A stretch of DNA of 62,276 bases from an uncultured Bacteroidales bacterium (GCA_903911085.1 CAIWCC010000212.1:1-62276); one strand, 5' to 3'; positions 29,399 to 38,326 are shown, numbered from the stretch's first letter. Translations and numbers: made by a program. The notes: a model not told the origin generated them from the sequence alone.

Positions 29399-31459
29399 AT
29401 GGCAAAAGGAAACATTGGGGTTACGAGTGATAATATCTTCCCCGTTATCAAAAAATTTTTGTACAGCGACCACGAAATCTTTCTTCGCGAATTAGTGTCT
29501 AACGCGGTAGATGCCACACAAAAGCTGAAAACTTTGGCTGCTGTTGGTGAATTCAAAGGCGAATTAGGCGATTTGACAGTTCGTGTAAATGTCGATAAAA
29601 CAGCAGGCACATTAACCATTGCCGACCGTGGTATTGGTATGACAGCTCAAGAAATTGATAAATACATTAATCAAATTGCATTCTCAGGAGCTGAGGAATT
29701 CTTAGAAAAATATAAAAACGATGCTCAAGCAATAATCGGTCATTTTGGACTAGGTTTTTATTCATCGTTTATGGTGTCAAAACAAGTAGAAATTTTTACT
29801 CAATCGCATAAAGAAGATGCTGTTGCACAGCATTGGTCATGCGATGGTAGTCCTGAATTTGAATTAGAAGACACCATTAAAGCAGATCGTGGAACTGAAA
29901 TTGTTTTACATATTGACGATGAAAATCAAGACTTTTTAGAAGAAAGCAGAGTGCAAGAATTGTTGAGTAAGTACTGCAAATTTTTGCCTATCGAAATTGC
30001 TTTTGGCAAGAAAAAAGAATGGAAAGATGGTAAGAATGTAGAAACCGAAAATGATAATATCATTAATAATACTAATCCTGCTTGGACTCGCAAACCTGCC
30101 GATTTGACAGATGAAGATTATAGCAACTTCTATCGCGAATTAAATCCAATGGGCGAAGATCCACTTTTTCATATTCATCTAAATGTAGATTATCCATTTA
30201 ATTTAACCGGTATTCTTTATTTCCCCAAAATAAAGAATAATATTGATATGCAACGCAATAAAATTCAATTGTATTGCAATCAAGTGTATGTTACTGATCA
30301 TGTGGAAAACATTGTGCCAGAATACTTAACGTTGCTACATGGTGTGATTGATTCACCTGATATTCCGTTAAATGTTTCACGAAGTTATTTGCAAAGTGAT
30401 TCCAATGTAAAGAAAATTTCAAGTCATATTACTAAAAAAGTAGCTGATCGTTTACACGAAATTTTTAAAGCAGATCGTTCACAATTTGAGGAAAAATGGG
30501 ATAATTTGAAATTATTCATCCAATATGGAATGCTTAGTGATGAAAAATTCTACGAACGTGGAGAGAAATTTGCACTATTAAAAAATGTTGATAGTAAATA
30601 TTTTACTTTCGAAGAATATAAAACTTTAGTAGGTGAAAACCAGAAAGATAAAAATGGAGATGTTATTTATCTATATACCAACAATGTAGATGAACAATAC
30701 AGTTACATTGAACACGCTAAAGATAAAGGCTATGATGTGTTGCTAATGAATGGACAGTTGGATGTACACGTTGTAAGTCAATTGGAACAAAAATTTGAAA
30801 AAACGCGTTTCGTTCGTGTTGATAGTGACGTTATTGATAAAATTATTCAAAAAGATGATACTGCCAAAGTAACATTGACAAACGATCAGCGTAATGCATT
30901 GGTATCGGTTTTCGAATCGCAAATACCAACAATTGAAAAGACTAACTTTATTGTTACTTTTGAACAGTTGGCTCCAACAACAAACCCAGTTTTTGTTACT
31001 CAAAACGAATTTATGCGCCGCATGAAAGAAATGTCGGCATTACAAGGTGGTGGTGGAATGATGAGTTTCTACGGCGAAATGCCTGATAGCTACAATTTGG
31101 TATTAAATACAGCTCATCCATTGGTTGAAAAATTATTGCAAGACGAAGAAGCTGCTTGTGGCTTAAGTATTGCGCCAATAAATACAGAGCTAAATGAAAC
31201 AGAAAGTAAACTTAATGCTTTGAAAGCAAGTCATAAGGATAAAAAAGACGAAGAAATACCAACAGCCGAAAAAGCAGAATTAGAGGATTTGCAAAAGAAA
31301 ATTGACAAATTTTCGGATGATAAAAAGGCAATTTTGAAAAGCTTTGCAGCTGATAACAAGCAAGTTCGTCAACTTATTGATTTGGCACTTTTGGCTAGTA
31401 ATATGCTTAAAGGGGAAGCTTTGGCTAAATTTGTAAAAAGAAGCGTAGAATTACTATAA
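29399..31459 (+). CDS. htpG: Molecular chaperone HtpG (Hsp90)
   Basis: The 686-residue Hsp90 has the GHKL ATPase domain (about 1-220: FLRELVSNAVDATQKL with the catalytic Glu, DRGIGMT, GHFGLGFYSSFMV), the middle domain (about 230-490) and a C-terminal dimerisation domain. The charged stretch SHKDKKDEEIPTAEKAELED near 600-625 is an insertion in the C-terminal domain like those of other Bacteroidota HtpG proteins. It acts in the cytoplasm on stress-sensitive clients. It appears monocistronic, with a terminator directly after it. Confidence 0.97.
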   Translation: MAKGNIGVTSDNIFPVIKKFLYSDHEIFLRELVSNAVDATQKLKTLAAVGEFKGELGDLTVRVNVDKTAGTLTIADRGIGMTAQEIDKYINQIAFSGAEEFLEKYKNDAQAIIGHFGLGFYSSFMVSKQVEIFTQSHKEDAVAQHWSCDGSPEFELEDTIKADRGTEIVLHIDDENQDFLEESRVQELLSKYCKFLPIEIAFGKKKEWKDGKNVETENDNIINNTNPAWTRKPADLTDEDYSNFYRELNPMGEDPLFHIHLNVDYPFNLTGILYFPKIKNNIDMQRNKIQLYCNQVYVTDHVENIVPEYLTLLHGVIDSPDIPLNVSRSYLQSDSNVKKISSHITKKVADRLHEIFKADRSQFEEKWDNLKLFIQYGMLSDEKFYERGEKFALLKNVDSKYFTFEEYKTLVGENQKDKNGDVIYLYTNNVDEQYSYIEHAKDKGYDVLLMNGQLDVHVVSQLEQKFEKTRFVRVDSDVIDKIIQKDDTAKVTLTNDQRNALVSVFESQIPTIEKTNFIVTFEQLAPTTNPVFVTQNEFMRRMKEMSALQGGGGMMSFYGEMPDSYNLVLNTAHPLVEKLLQDEEAACGLSIAPINTELNETESKLNALKASHKDKKDEEIPTAEKAELEDLQKKIDKFSDDKKAILKSFAADNKQVRQLIDLALLASNMLKGEALAKFVKRSVELL

Positions 31460-31478
31460 TCAACAAATTTCCAGTAAT

Positions 31479-31508
31479 AAAAACCGAATGTCAACATTCG
31501 GTTTTTTT
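31479..31508 (+). terminator. htpG terminator
   Basis: AAAACCGAATG and CATTCGGTTTT around TCAA, followed by a T run. It lies 20 bases past the htpG stop. This is a canonical intrinsic terminator. Confidence 0.9.
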
Positions 31509-31626
31509 ATTGGTAGTTTGTTCTCAATTTTCTTTATTGAGATTAAATAATTAACTTACAAAAGGAAAAAGATTATAAATTGTAACAATTACAGCTATTT
31601 TATTTCAATAATTGAAACGAAATAGC

Positions 31627-31634
31627 TATTTTTG
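31627..31634 (+). promoter_or_regulatory. -7 element before the chorismate mutase gene
   Basis: TATTTTTG fits TAnnTTTG. If used, transcription starts near 31640, so the apparent GTG at 31634 would lie outside the mRNA. The -33 side is less clear. Confidence 0.5.
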
Positions 31635-31669
31635 TGCGATTTATCTACAAACAACAAAAGTTCACAATT

Positions 31670-31987
31670 TTGAAAATATCAAAATCTCCCTCTGAATGTA
31701 TAAATAAAGAGGAAATTCGTACTCAAATTGATTTTATTGATAGGGAAATAATATCCCTTTTTGCACTTCGATTTCAATATGTTAATGAAATAGTGAAATT
31801 CAAAACCGATAAAGAAAGTGTGGTGGCACAAGATCGTAAAGATCAGGTTATTGAACAGCGAGGAAAATGGGCTGAAGATCATGGGCTCGACAAAAATACT
31901 TTCGAGCAAATCTATCGTTTTTTAGTTGATCATAACATTGGAAAGGAATTGGAAATACTCGAAAAAAGACAACATCCTACCAGCTAA
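31670..31987 (+). CDS. Chorismate mutase type II, PchB-like
   Basis: The 105-residue helical protein resembles PchB (isochorismate-pyruvate lyase) and AroQ-type chorismate mutases: KSPSECINKEEIRTQIDFID at the start, RFQYVNEIVKFKTDKESVVA, QDRKDQVIEQRGKWAEDHGL, and IYRFLVDHNIGKELEIL. These enzymes convert chorismate to prephenate. PchB also cleaves isochorismate, and which reaction applies here is open. The frame is open from a GTG at 31634, but a -7 promoter box overlaps it. The TTG at 31670 places KSPSEC where PchB has KTPEDC, so I choose that start. Confidence 0.75.
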   Translation: MKISKSPSECINKEEIRTQIDFIDREIISLFALRFQYVNEIVKFKTDKESVVAQDRKDQVIEQRGKWAEDHGLDKNTFEQIYRFLVDHNIGKELEILEKRQHPTS

Positions 31988-32081
31988 TGGATTGACGGAT
32001 ATTAGGTATCAAATAACAAAACAATAATAACATAAAAAAAAGGTAGTTATCTTGAAGCAGCTAGCTATCGTCTAAAAAAAA

Positions 32082-33032
32082 ATGTACAAAAACGATATTA
32101 AAGTAATGGATTGCACCGTTCGTGACGGTGGTTTGATGAATAAATGGCAATTCAGCGACGCATTTGTAAAAAGCGTATATGATGCATGTGTCGAAGCCGG
32201 TATCGATTATATGGAAATCGGTTACTTGAGCAGCGAAAAAGCTTTTAGCCGCAAAGAAATGGGTCCTTGGAAATTCTGTCACCAAAAAGACTTGGAACGT
32301 ATTGTAGGTAAAAACGAAACTAATCTGAAACTTTCAGCTATGGCTGATATAGGTCGTATTGACTTGGATGATATTCCTTTAGCTTCCGAAAGTGCTTTGG
32401 ATATGATTCGTGTTGCATGTTATGTGCATCAAGTGGATAAAGCAATTGCTTTGGCACATCACTGCATGGACAAAGGTTATGAAGTGTGTATTAATATGAT
32501 GGCAGTGTCAACTGTTGGTGAGTTGGAATTAGATGAAGCATTGAAAGATATTGCTAAATCTCGAGTTCCAGTATTTTATGCAGTTGATAGTTTTGGTAGC
32601 ATGTATGTGGAGTCAATTCAACATTTAGTGCGCAAATATACTAATGCTTTGCCTGGTAAAGAGATTGGTATTCATGCTCATAACAATATGCAAATGGCTA
32701 TGTCTAACACATATACAGCATTGATGGAAGGTTGTACAATGTTGGATGCAACGCTGATGGGATTAGGACGTGGCGCTGGTAATTGTCCTATTGAGATTTT
32801 GATTGCATTCCTCAAAAATCCGAAATATCGTTTGTTGCCGTTGTTGCAAGTTATTCAAGATCACGTACATCCTATGCAAAAAGATATTGACTGGGGTTAT
32901 CATATTCCTTATTTAATTTCGGGAGCTTTGAACGCCCACCCACGTAAAAGTTTGGAATGGATGGATTCTGAACGTAAAAACGATTTTGTAACTTTTATGA
33001 AAGAAATGCATGATAATGAGATTCTTGAATAG
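32082..33032 (+). CDS. HMGL-like aldolase family protein
   Basis: The 316-residue TIM-barrel protein belongs to the DRE-TIM (HMG-CoA lyase / 4-hydroxy-2-oxovalerate aldolase / isopropylmalate synthase) superfamily. It has the motif MDCTVRDGG near residues 9-17, the C-terminal metal ligands IHAHNNMQMA and the GLGRGAGNCPIE loop. These enzymes use a divalent metal to make or break a C-C bond next to a carbonyl. Its substrate is not known; Bacteroidota homologues are listed simply as 'aldolase catalytic domain-containing'. It follows the PchB-like gene by 94 bases on the same strand. Confidence 0.8.
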   Translation: MYKNDIKVMDCTVRDGGLMNKWQFSDAFVKSVYDACVEAGIDYMEIGYLSSEKAFSRKEMGPWKFCHQKDLERIVGKNETNLKLSAMADIGRIDLDDIPLASESALDMIRVACYVHQVDKAIALAHHCMDKGYEVCINMMAVSTVGELELDEALKDIAKSRVPVFYAVDSFGSMYVESIQHLVRKYTNALPGKEIGIHAHNNMQMAMSNTYTALMEGCTMLDATLMGLGRGAGNCPIEILIAFLKNPKYRLLPLLQVIQDHVHPMQKDIDWGYHIPYLISGALNAHPRKSLEWMDSERKNDFVTFMKEMHDNEILE

Positions 33033-33054
33033 ATTTTAATTTTTTATACCTTTT

Positions 33055-33088
33055 ATCGGCTGGATTTCTTTTCTGAGATTCAGCCGAT
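33055..33088 (+). terminator. Terminator after the aldolase gene
   Basis: ATCGGCTG and CAGCCGAT form an 8-bp stem around an 18-base spacer that itself can pair partly (ATTTC...GAGAT). It lies 22 bases past the stop. Only a short T tract follows, so strength is uncertain. Confidence 0.5.
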
Positions 33089-33144
33089 TTGCGTTATTGC
33101 GTAATCAAAGTTCAACTAATTTATTTTTTTTGACTTTTTTTTTT

Positions 33145-33386
33145 GGTTCTACCACTATTCGTGTGGGTTGATATTTTAAATCCTTACTTCAGTAACAAAA
33201 AAATACAACCACAGTAGACACAATAGTTCACAATAGAATAAATGCTGAAAGCATTTATAATGATAATACCGAAAGGTATTTAGCTATTCTGATCTTCTTT
33301 AATTTAAATATCTTCTAATGTGACTATTGTGGTTTAATTTTTATAGGTTTATGATACTAAAAACCCAAACGGTTGAGTGTAGAACC
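33145..33386. mobile_element. MITE-like palindromic element, copy 2
   Basis: This is the second copy of the element at 930-1205, about 242 bp. The outer ends are GGTTCTACCACTATTCGTGT on the left and, in complement, GGTTCTACACTCAACCGTTT on the right. The core again has AATGCTGAAAGCATT (33241-33255) and AATACC-GAAA-GGTATT (33265-33280). The first small hairpin is the exact reverse complement of its counterpart in copy 1. No ORF is present. It marks the left edge of the accessory region. Confidence 0.7.
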
Positions 33387-33455
33387 CTTTTTTTTAGTCC
33401 ATAAAAATATAATAACCAATGTGCTGTGACCGCTCTGCCTATTAAGAAAATCTTT

Positions 33456-33508
33456 AAAAGCCACATCAACGCTTTGAGAATTTTATTCTCCGTTGGTGTG
33501 GCTTTTTT
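33456..33508. terminator. Bidirectional terminator hairpin
   Basis: AAAAGCCACATCAACG pairs with CGTTGGTGTGGCTTTT (16 bp with a wobble), and the loop contains a second small stem GAGAATTTTATTCTC. A T run follows on the plus side. It lies 42 bases beyond the stop of the leftward transglutaminase-like gene and can end that transcript. Confidence 0.75.
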
Positions 33509-33549
33509 GTGTTTATAGTTTTTTTAAGATTATTGATTGATCTATTCTA

Positions 33550-35052
33550 TCAGTCAATATCAATAACCAGTGGTGACACACCTTTAAATTGTGGCATGGA
33601 CATACCCACATTAGCATTTATATATGTTGGGTCAGAAACCACGTAGCGTTTGTTTTTGTACATCATGTAATCACCATTCACATTAGCAGTAAAAGCCACT
33701 GCTGTAGCCATGTGGTTGGGGTAGTTCAATCCTATCACACTTAACCCCATAATTTCACGTACTAAATACGAAAAAAGCACCGAGCGGTCTTCACAATCGG
33801 AATAAGGATAATAGAAAAGTTCTTCTGCAAAAAAGTATTTTTCTCTGGCAAATTGCTCATTATCTGTTTTATATTCAAAAGCTGTTTGTACAAAATGGAG
33901 GAGAAAATTCACCGCTTTCAATTCATCCATTTGTGATGTGTAAGGTTTTAAAGCTGAAACCAATGATTGTTTTGCCTGTGCAGAAGTGGCTGCATTAAAA
34001 TACACACTAAATTCAGCCTGTGGGTACGATTTGAAAAATTCTATTAAATCGGGGTCATAGTCCACATGAATAGTATATGGCTTATTATCAAAATTGAAAG
34101 AAAGTGATTTTTCAGTTTTGCGTCCAGCAAAGTAAATGGAATTGCTGAAATTCAAATTCACACCCTGAGCCGTGGATGCATAATCTTTATCGTAGGTAAA
34201 CAATGAGCCACCCTGCCCTTTGGGGAAAATATAATAATTGACGCCACCGATAGTTAGAAAGCTATTTTGATAGATTTGCTGGTTGGAGGGTACGAGTAAA
34301 ACCACTTCATTTTGCTGAATAGCCACACGAACTCCATAACCAGACCGCACCAACAAAAACCATGTTAGCAAACGACTGGTATTTTCATTCTCAGGATAAA
34401 GATTTTTTGCTAATTTTTGTGTCAACAGAAAATAACCGTAATCGTTTATTTTCATTTCCAACTTGGCATTTTGCAATTTTTCGACTGTTGGTGTATAATT
34501 GCAAGCACTAGTACTTTCCCAAAATGCAGTTATTCCCTCCTTGCTTACTGTTGATAAAGCACACTTTGCCAGAGCAGCATCATATACAAATGAAAAGCTA
34601 CGACCATAGAAATTAATGTTGGCCGTATTGCCATTTATTACATCTTCTGCGGGCTTGCAAATTGGTGCAACTGGAGGTGGAGTAGGTTTAGGCACAACTA
34701 CCACAGGCTGAACCACTATAGGTTTTATAGCAGGTGCGTTTGGTTGTGGAACAAGCGGTTTGACTGGTGGCAAATAAGTAGGAATGGTTCTTGGTTTGGG
34801 TTTCAAGGGCATTCCTTTCCCTGCAAAAACACTAAATTGCTCCCATTCTTTACGCAAATAATCCGCCCATTCAGCATCACGTTTGCTCACAAAGTCGGCA
34901 TATTCTTTTTGCAGTTGGTTAGTACCTTCAGCATTCGCTTGTTGAAACTTTTGCATTTCGGCTTTTTGTTTTTTCTGGTACTCGCTGATTGTTTGTGCCG
35001 AAAGTGTACACGAAAATAGGACTGTGAGTAATAATGTGAGATTTTTTTTCAT
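33550..35052 (-). CDS. Exported transglutaminase-like protein
   Basis: The protein has 500 residues from the preferred ATG at 35052, where a signal peptide starts (MKKNLTLLLTVLFSCTLSAQ). A charged helical region rich in Lys/Glu follows, then a Pro-rich linker (about 95-145: KPLVPQPNAPAIKP, VVPKPTPPPVAP). The C-terminal part carries a transglutaminase/papain-like triad in the right order: Cys in YPYSDCEDRSVLF, His in NYPNHMATAV, Asp in VVSDPTYINA. It may be a protease, cross-linking or peptidase-like enzyme in the envelope; the target is unknown. The start of the gene and its leader are duplicated at 36779-36890, beyond the fic gene. Confidence 0.75.
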   Translation of the reverse strand: MKKNLTLLLTVLFSCTLSAQTISEYQKKQKAEMQKFQQANAEGTNQLQKEYADFVSKRDAEWADYLRKEWEQFSVFAGKGMPLKPKPRTIPTYLPPVKPLVPQPNAPAIKPIVVQPVVVVPKPTPPPVAPICKPAEDVINGNTANINFYGRSFSFVYDAALAKCALSTVSKEGITAFWESTSACNYTPTVEKLQNAKLEMKINDYGYFLLTQKLAKNLYPENENTSRLLTWFLLVRSGYGVRVAIQQNEVVLLVPSNQQIYQNSFLTIGGVNYYIFPKGQGGSLFTYDKDYASTAQGVNLNFSNSIYFAGRKTEKSLSFNFDNKPYTIHVDYDPDLIEFFKSYPQAEFSVYFNAATSAQAKQSLVSALKPYTSQMDELKAVNFLLHFVQTAFEYKTDNEQFAREKYFFAEELFYYPYSDCEDRSVLFSYLVREIMGLSVIGLNYPNHMATAVAFTANVNGDYMMYKNKRYVVSDPTYINANVGMSMPQFKGVSPLVIDID

Positions 35053-35089
35053 GATAGTTATTGATTTATAATGCGAACTATTCAATTGC
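34991..35089. repeat. Direct repeat D1 (5' end of the transglutaminase-like gene)
   Basis: This segment covers the first 20 or so codons and the leader of the transglutaminase-like gene. It matches 36779-36890 closely, including a shared run GTGAGATTTTTTTTCATGAT. The two copies bracket the fic gene in the same orientation. Confidence 0.75.
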
Positions 35090-35126
35090 GTTTTCTTCTA
35101 AGTTAGGGCTAGGAGTGACGCTATGA

Positions 35127-36650
35127 CTAAGAATTTAGTCTGTTGTATTCATTTTCAATTTCTTCAATTTCCTTTTCTGTCAAAGATTCAAATTCACCCG
35201 TGATGGCACGTTTGGATAGCTTCCCGTTATTTTGTTCCAAAAAGTGAATGAGTAGCGCAACGGTTTTATCGGGCATTTCAAAACTATTGTCCAAAAAACG
35301 TTTCATGGCATCGTATTTTTGCAAGTAATCTACCTCTTGTGGGATAATTTCCGTAATGGTTTGCTCCACACATTCGTAAAGAAATTCTGCTTGACGAGTG
35401 GCATCAAAATATCTATAATAATCAATGGTTTCGTTGGTTATATCCACATTATTTTTTGCTGTAACTTTCCACTCAATCCATTCGAGTAATGGTGCAGAAT
35501 AGGCTTCCAATACAAGCCGATAGTCGTCTATACGGTTCAATATGGCCGACGATACAGGAAATACAATGCCCTTTTGTGCAAAATTCATGCGTGCCAAAAC
35601 GTGATGAATCAAGTAACGATGCAGCCTTCCGTTGCCATCCACCAAAGGATGTATAAACACAAAGCCAAAAGCAATAATAGCAGCAGCCAACACTGGGTCA
35701 AGCTCCGAAGTTTCTAATTTTTGGTTGGTGGCAATAAGTCCATTCATCAGTGTGTCAATATCTTGCCACTTAGCGGAAAGATGGTCAGGAATAGGTTCAT
35801 TGGTCCATCTATCATGCTCACCCACAAAGCCTCCTTCTTTGCGCCAACCCATTTCAATAAAGCGAGCATTTTCTATCACTATTTGCTGTAAGCGCAGTAT
35901 TTCGTCAGTTGACAATTGGTTCATGCCTGCTTGCCCAATTGCTTTTCCCCAACGCTGAGCCCTAGAGTGAAGTGGTTTTTCACCCTCAATGGCAAAGGAA
36001 GCTTTAGAGTCTTTAAGTAGCAGAAAAGCTGAAGCTCTAATCAGTAAATCTTTGTGAAATTGGTTAAGCGATTGAGCACATTGTTGCGACAAATTCTTAG
36101 CAATAATTGCTTCGAGTTTAGCAGTTTTGCGTATTAATGGGCAAAAATCCCGAGTGCCAAGTAGATTATTTCGGATACGATGGCGTTTGGAAATTATCTC
36201 AGGTCCGGTATATTGCAATTCAGCGTTGAGTAGATTCACAAAATTACCCACTTTAAGATCTGGAATATCCAACAGTTCGTCCATTAGCCATTCGTACAAA
36301 AACCAAATCATACGGCTATAACTGCCTGTTGGTTCGGATTTTACTATTTCGGTAATCTCAACTTTTTCAACCTTTTGGAATAACTTTTTTAGCAGACAAA
36401 GGTTTACGCCTTCGTATTTGAGAGCAAAAGTAAGATGTCCGTACAATGTATCTTTAGGTGTATGCCGTGGTGTAAATACTTCCCATTCTGCCGTAGTGTA
36501 TTTTCTGTTTTTTTCGCTAATCAAGCATAGCTTTTCGGGCACAGGAAGAGCTAAATTATAGCTGCTTATTAATGCACCATAACCAACCAAAACACCTGTT
36601 TCTGGAGCAGTTCGTCCATGAAAAGTACTTATTTTCTGTGAAATTTGCAT
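35127..36650 (-). CDS. Fic family protein with class II inhibitory helix
   Basis: The 507-aa protein has the Fic core motif HPLVDGNGRLHR at 334-345, the HPFxDGNGRxxR signature with His334 as catalytic residue. Upstream, S218-FAI-E222-G223 fits the [S/T]xxxE[G/N] autoinhibitory motif of N-terminal-inhibited (class II) Fic proteins. A C-terminal winged-helix-like region follows (about 455-507: LLIHFLEQNNGKLSKRAITG). Fic proteins transfer AMP or other nucleotides to target proteins, and this class is often self-regulated rather than a toxin with a separate antitoxin. It lies between two direct repeats, suggesting insertion between copies of an older gene. Confidence 0.9.
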   Translation of the reverse strand: MQISQKISTFHGRTAPETGVLVGYGALISSYNLALPVPEKLCLISEKNRKYTTAEWEVFTPRHTPKDTLYGHLTFALKYEGVNLCLLKKLFQKVEKVEITEIVKSEPTGSYSRMIWFLYEWLMDELLDIPDLKVGNFVNLLNAELQYTGPEIISKRHRIRNNLLGTRDFCPLIRKTAKLEAIIAKNLSQQCAQSLNQFHKDLLIRASAFLLLKDSKASFAIEGEKPLHSRAQRWGKAIGQAGMNQLSTDEILRLQQIVIENARFIEMGWRKEGGFVGEHDRWTNEPIPDHLSAKWQDIDTLMNGLIATNQKLETSELDPVLAAAIIAFGFVFIHPLVDGNGRLHRYLIHHVLARMNFAQKGIVFPVSSAILNRIDDYRLVLEAYSAPLLEWIEWKVTAKNNVDITNETIDYYRYFDATRQAEFLYECVEQTITEIIPQEVDYLQKYDAMKRFLDNSFEMPDKTVALLIHFLEQNNGKLSKRAITGEFESLTEKEIEEIENEYNRLNS

Positions 36651-36771
36651 ATATTCTTATGTGTTTCGTGAAAAATAATTCATACAAAGATATATGAATT
36701 TTAATTATCAAACAAGAAATATGATTATAAATGAATGCGTTTTATGAATAATGATTATTTTCCTGGTACTT

Positions 36772-36840
36772 TTAGTTAGTTTGAGCCCAAAGTGCGCAAG
36801 AAAATAGGGTTGTGAATAATAATGTGAGATTTTTTTTCAT
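36772..36840 (-). pseudogene. Relic 5' fragment of a transglutaminase-like paralogue
   Basis: An ATG at 36840 opens 22 codons beginning MKKNLTLL and ending LWAQTN, then a stop. This closely copies the signal peptide of the gene at 33550-35052. The leader upstream is also shared. Only the signal sequence survives, so it is a fragment left by duplication or rearrangement, not a functional gene as far as can be seen. Confidence 0.7.
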
Positions 36841-36890
36841 GATAGTTATTGTTGTTGTTTGTTGATTTATAAGGCAACATATTCAATTGC
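36779..36890. repeat. Direct repeat D2
   Basis: This is the counterpart of D1 (34991-35089), with a short TTG-rich insertion near 36850-36863. It contains the relic signal-peptide ORF and former leader. D1 and D2 flank fic. Confidence 0.75.
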
Positions 36891-36952
36891 ATACGTAAAA
36901 TGGTAAGTAGGTCTATCGATTTCTTTCACTATGAAAATTAAAATCGAATAAA

Positions 36953-38326
36953 TTAATCTTTTATGCAACGCACTGAGAGACCATCCATCTTTTTTGTTCC
37001 GTTACTGTCTACGAAGCTAAAACTGGAGGATAAACTCCAGTGTATAGCACCGCTTGCACTGCAGCACTCGCTCGAACTCCACCAGTAAGTGAATACACCT
37101 TCGTAGCTGAATAATTTACCATTGAAGTCACGGATACCACACGGAAGGGCAGAAAAACCAGTTTCGTTGGTGGCACCTTTATTTGGTCTTTTCCAATTTT
37201 TCATACCTGCTTCTTTAAGTTTACCACCTGCCACATCTTTGCCACCCAGATAATTGATAAGTGTTGTCCATTCGGCATCAGAGGGTACGTGCCAGCCAAC
37301 CGGAGCAATATTACGGTTGTCGCTTACGGCACACCAATTATAAAGGTGTCCGTATTTATAACCATTGGCAGGTAAGTTGTCGTAATCGCACCAAGCACCA
37401 ATTATTAATTTCGGCCATGTATCACTGCTGGTTACGTTGATAATATCATCTCCATTTCGGTAGCGCGTAGTTCTCATATTTTCTGCCATCCAAGTTTGAG
37501 TACCAATAGTTACAGTTTTATAAGTATTACCATCAATATCAGAAATAATTCCTGTTGAGGTATTATCAGTTTTTTCCTGCACATTCATGGTGTAATCCCT
37601 TATACACCTCACCGAGAGACCATCTGTCTTGCCAGTATCGTAGTTCATACCCATGCCCACACCGCAGCTGAAGAAGTACAAGATCCGGATCCAAGCATTG
37701 CTCGTACAGCTCTCATTCGAACTCCACCAGTGACCGTTGTTCCCTACAAATTTGAACATACCTTTGGCAAGATATCCACCTGGAAGGGCAGAAAAGCCTG
37801 TTTCGTTGGTGGCACCTTCATTTGGACTTGCCCAATTATTCATACCCGTTTGCTTAAGTTTACCACCTGCTACATTTTCGCCCCCCAAATAATTAGTAAG
37901 TATTTTCCATTCCTCATCAGTGGGTACGTGCCAGCCTTTTGGAGCAATGTTGCGGTTGTCACTTACGGCATACCAATTGTACAGGTGTCCGTAATTATTG
38001 CCATTGCTAGAAGAATTATTATAATCGCACCATGCACCAGCAGATAAATTCTTCCATTCATCATTCCTGGTTACGTTGTCAATAACATTACCATTTTGAT
38101 AATGGGTTACTTTTAGGTTTTCTGCCATCCACACCTGATTGCCAATTTTTACAGTTTTATACACGTTGCCGTCAATATCTGTAACGGTGTTGCTCGAAGT
38201 GGTTTTCTTTGTGGTTACTTGTTTTTTAGGTTGTGCATTTCCCTTTTTAGTAGTTGGAAATGCAAAAATTGATACTGACAGGAATAGGATTATTCCGATT
38301 ATTCCGATTGTTTTTAAGTTTTTCAT
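36953..38326 (-). CDS. Exported protein with two FISUMP domains
   Basis: The 457-residue protein has an N-terminal signal (IGIIGIILFLSVSIFAF) and two tandem copies (about 48-245 and 260-457) of the Fibrobacter succinogenes major paralogous domain. Each copy has the run DIDGNxYKTVxIGxQxWMAE, then GAWCDYxN, YGHLYNWxAVSDNRNIAP, GWHVPxDxEW, GGKLK and GLSVRCI(R/K)D. The fold is related to formylglycine/lectin-like C-type domains, and the domain is common in exported proteins of Bacteroidota and Fibrobacteres. Function is unknown; surface binding is inferred. The two copies are clearly recent tandem duplicates. It lies 12 bases downstream of the lipoprotein gene 38339-39175. Confidence 0.88.
   Translation of the reverse strand: MKNLKTIGIIGIILFLSVSIFAFPTTKKGNAQPKKQVTTKKTTSSNTVTDIDGNVYKTVKIGNQVWMAENLKVTHYQNGNVIDNVTRNDEWKNLSAGAWCDYNNSSSNGNNYGHLYNWYAVSDNRNIAPKGWHVPTDEEWKILTNYLGGENVAGGKLKQTGMNNWASPNEGATNETGFSALPGGYLAKGMFKFVGNNGHWWSSNESCTSNAWIRILYFFSCGVGMGMNYDTGKTDGLSVRCIRDYTMNVQEKTDNTSTGIISDIDGNTYKTVTIGTQTWMAENMRTTRYRNGDDIINVTSSDTWPKLIIGAWCDYDNLPANGYKYGHLYNWCAVSDNRNIAPVGWHVPSDAEWTTLINYLGGKDVAGGKLKEAGMKNWKRPNKGATNETGFSALPCGIRDFNGKLFSYEGVFTYWWSSSECCSASGAIHWSLSSSFSFVDSNGTKKMDGLSVRCIKD

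Larger units (their letters stand above)
36651..36952. other. Gap between fic and the FISUMP gene
   Basis: These 302 bases hold the relic signal-peptide ORF and direct repeat D2 (36772-36890). The fic promoter presumably lies next to 36651. Nothing else is recognised. Confidence 0.6.

Noticed and set aside
31634-31669. GTG start of the chorismate mutase frame at 31634
   Set aside because: It overlaps a consensus -7 promoter box, and the added residues do not match the PchB family start. The TTG at 31670 fits better.
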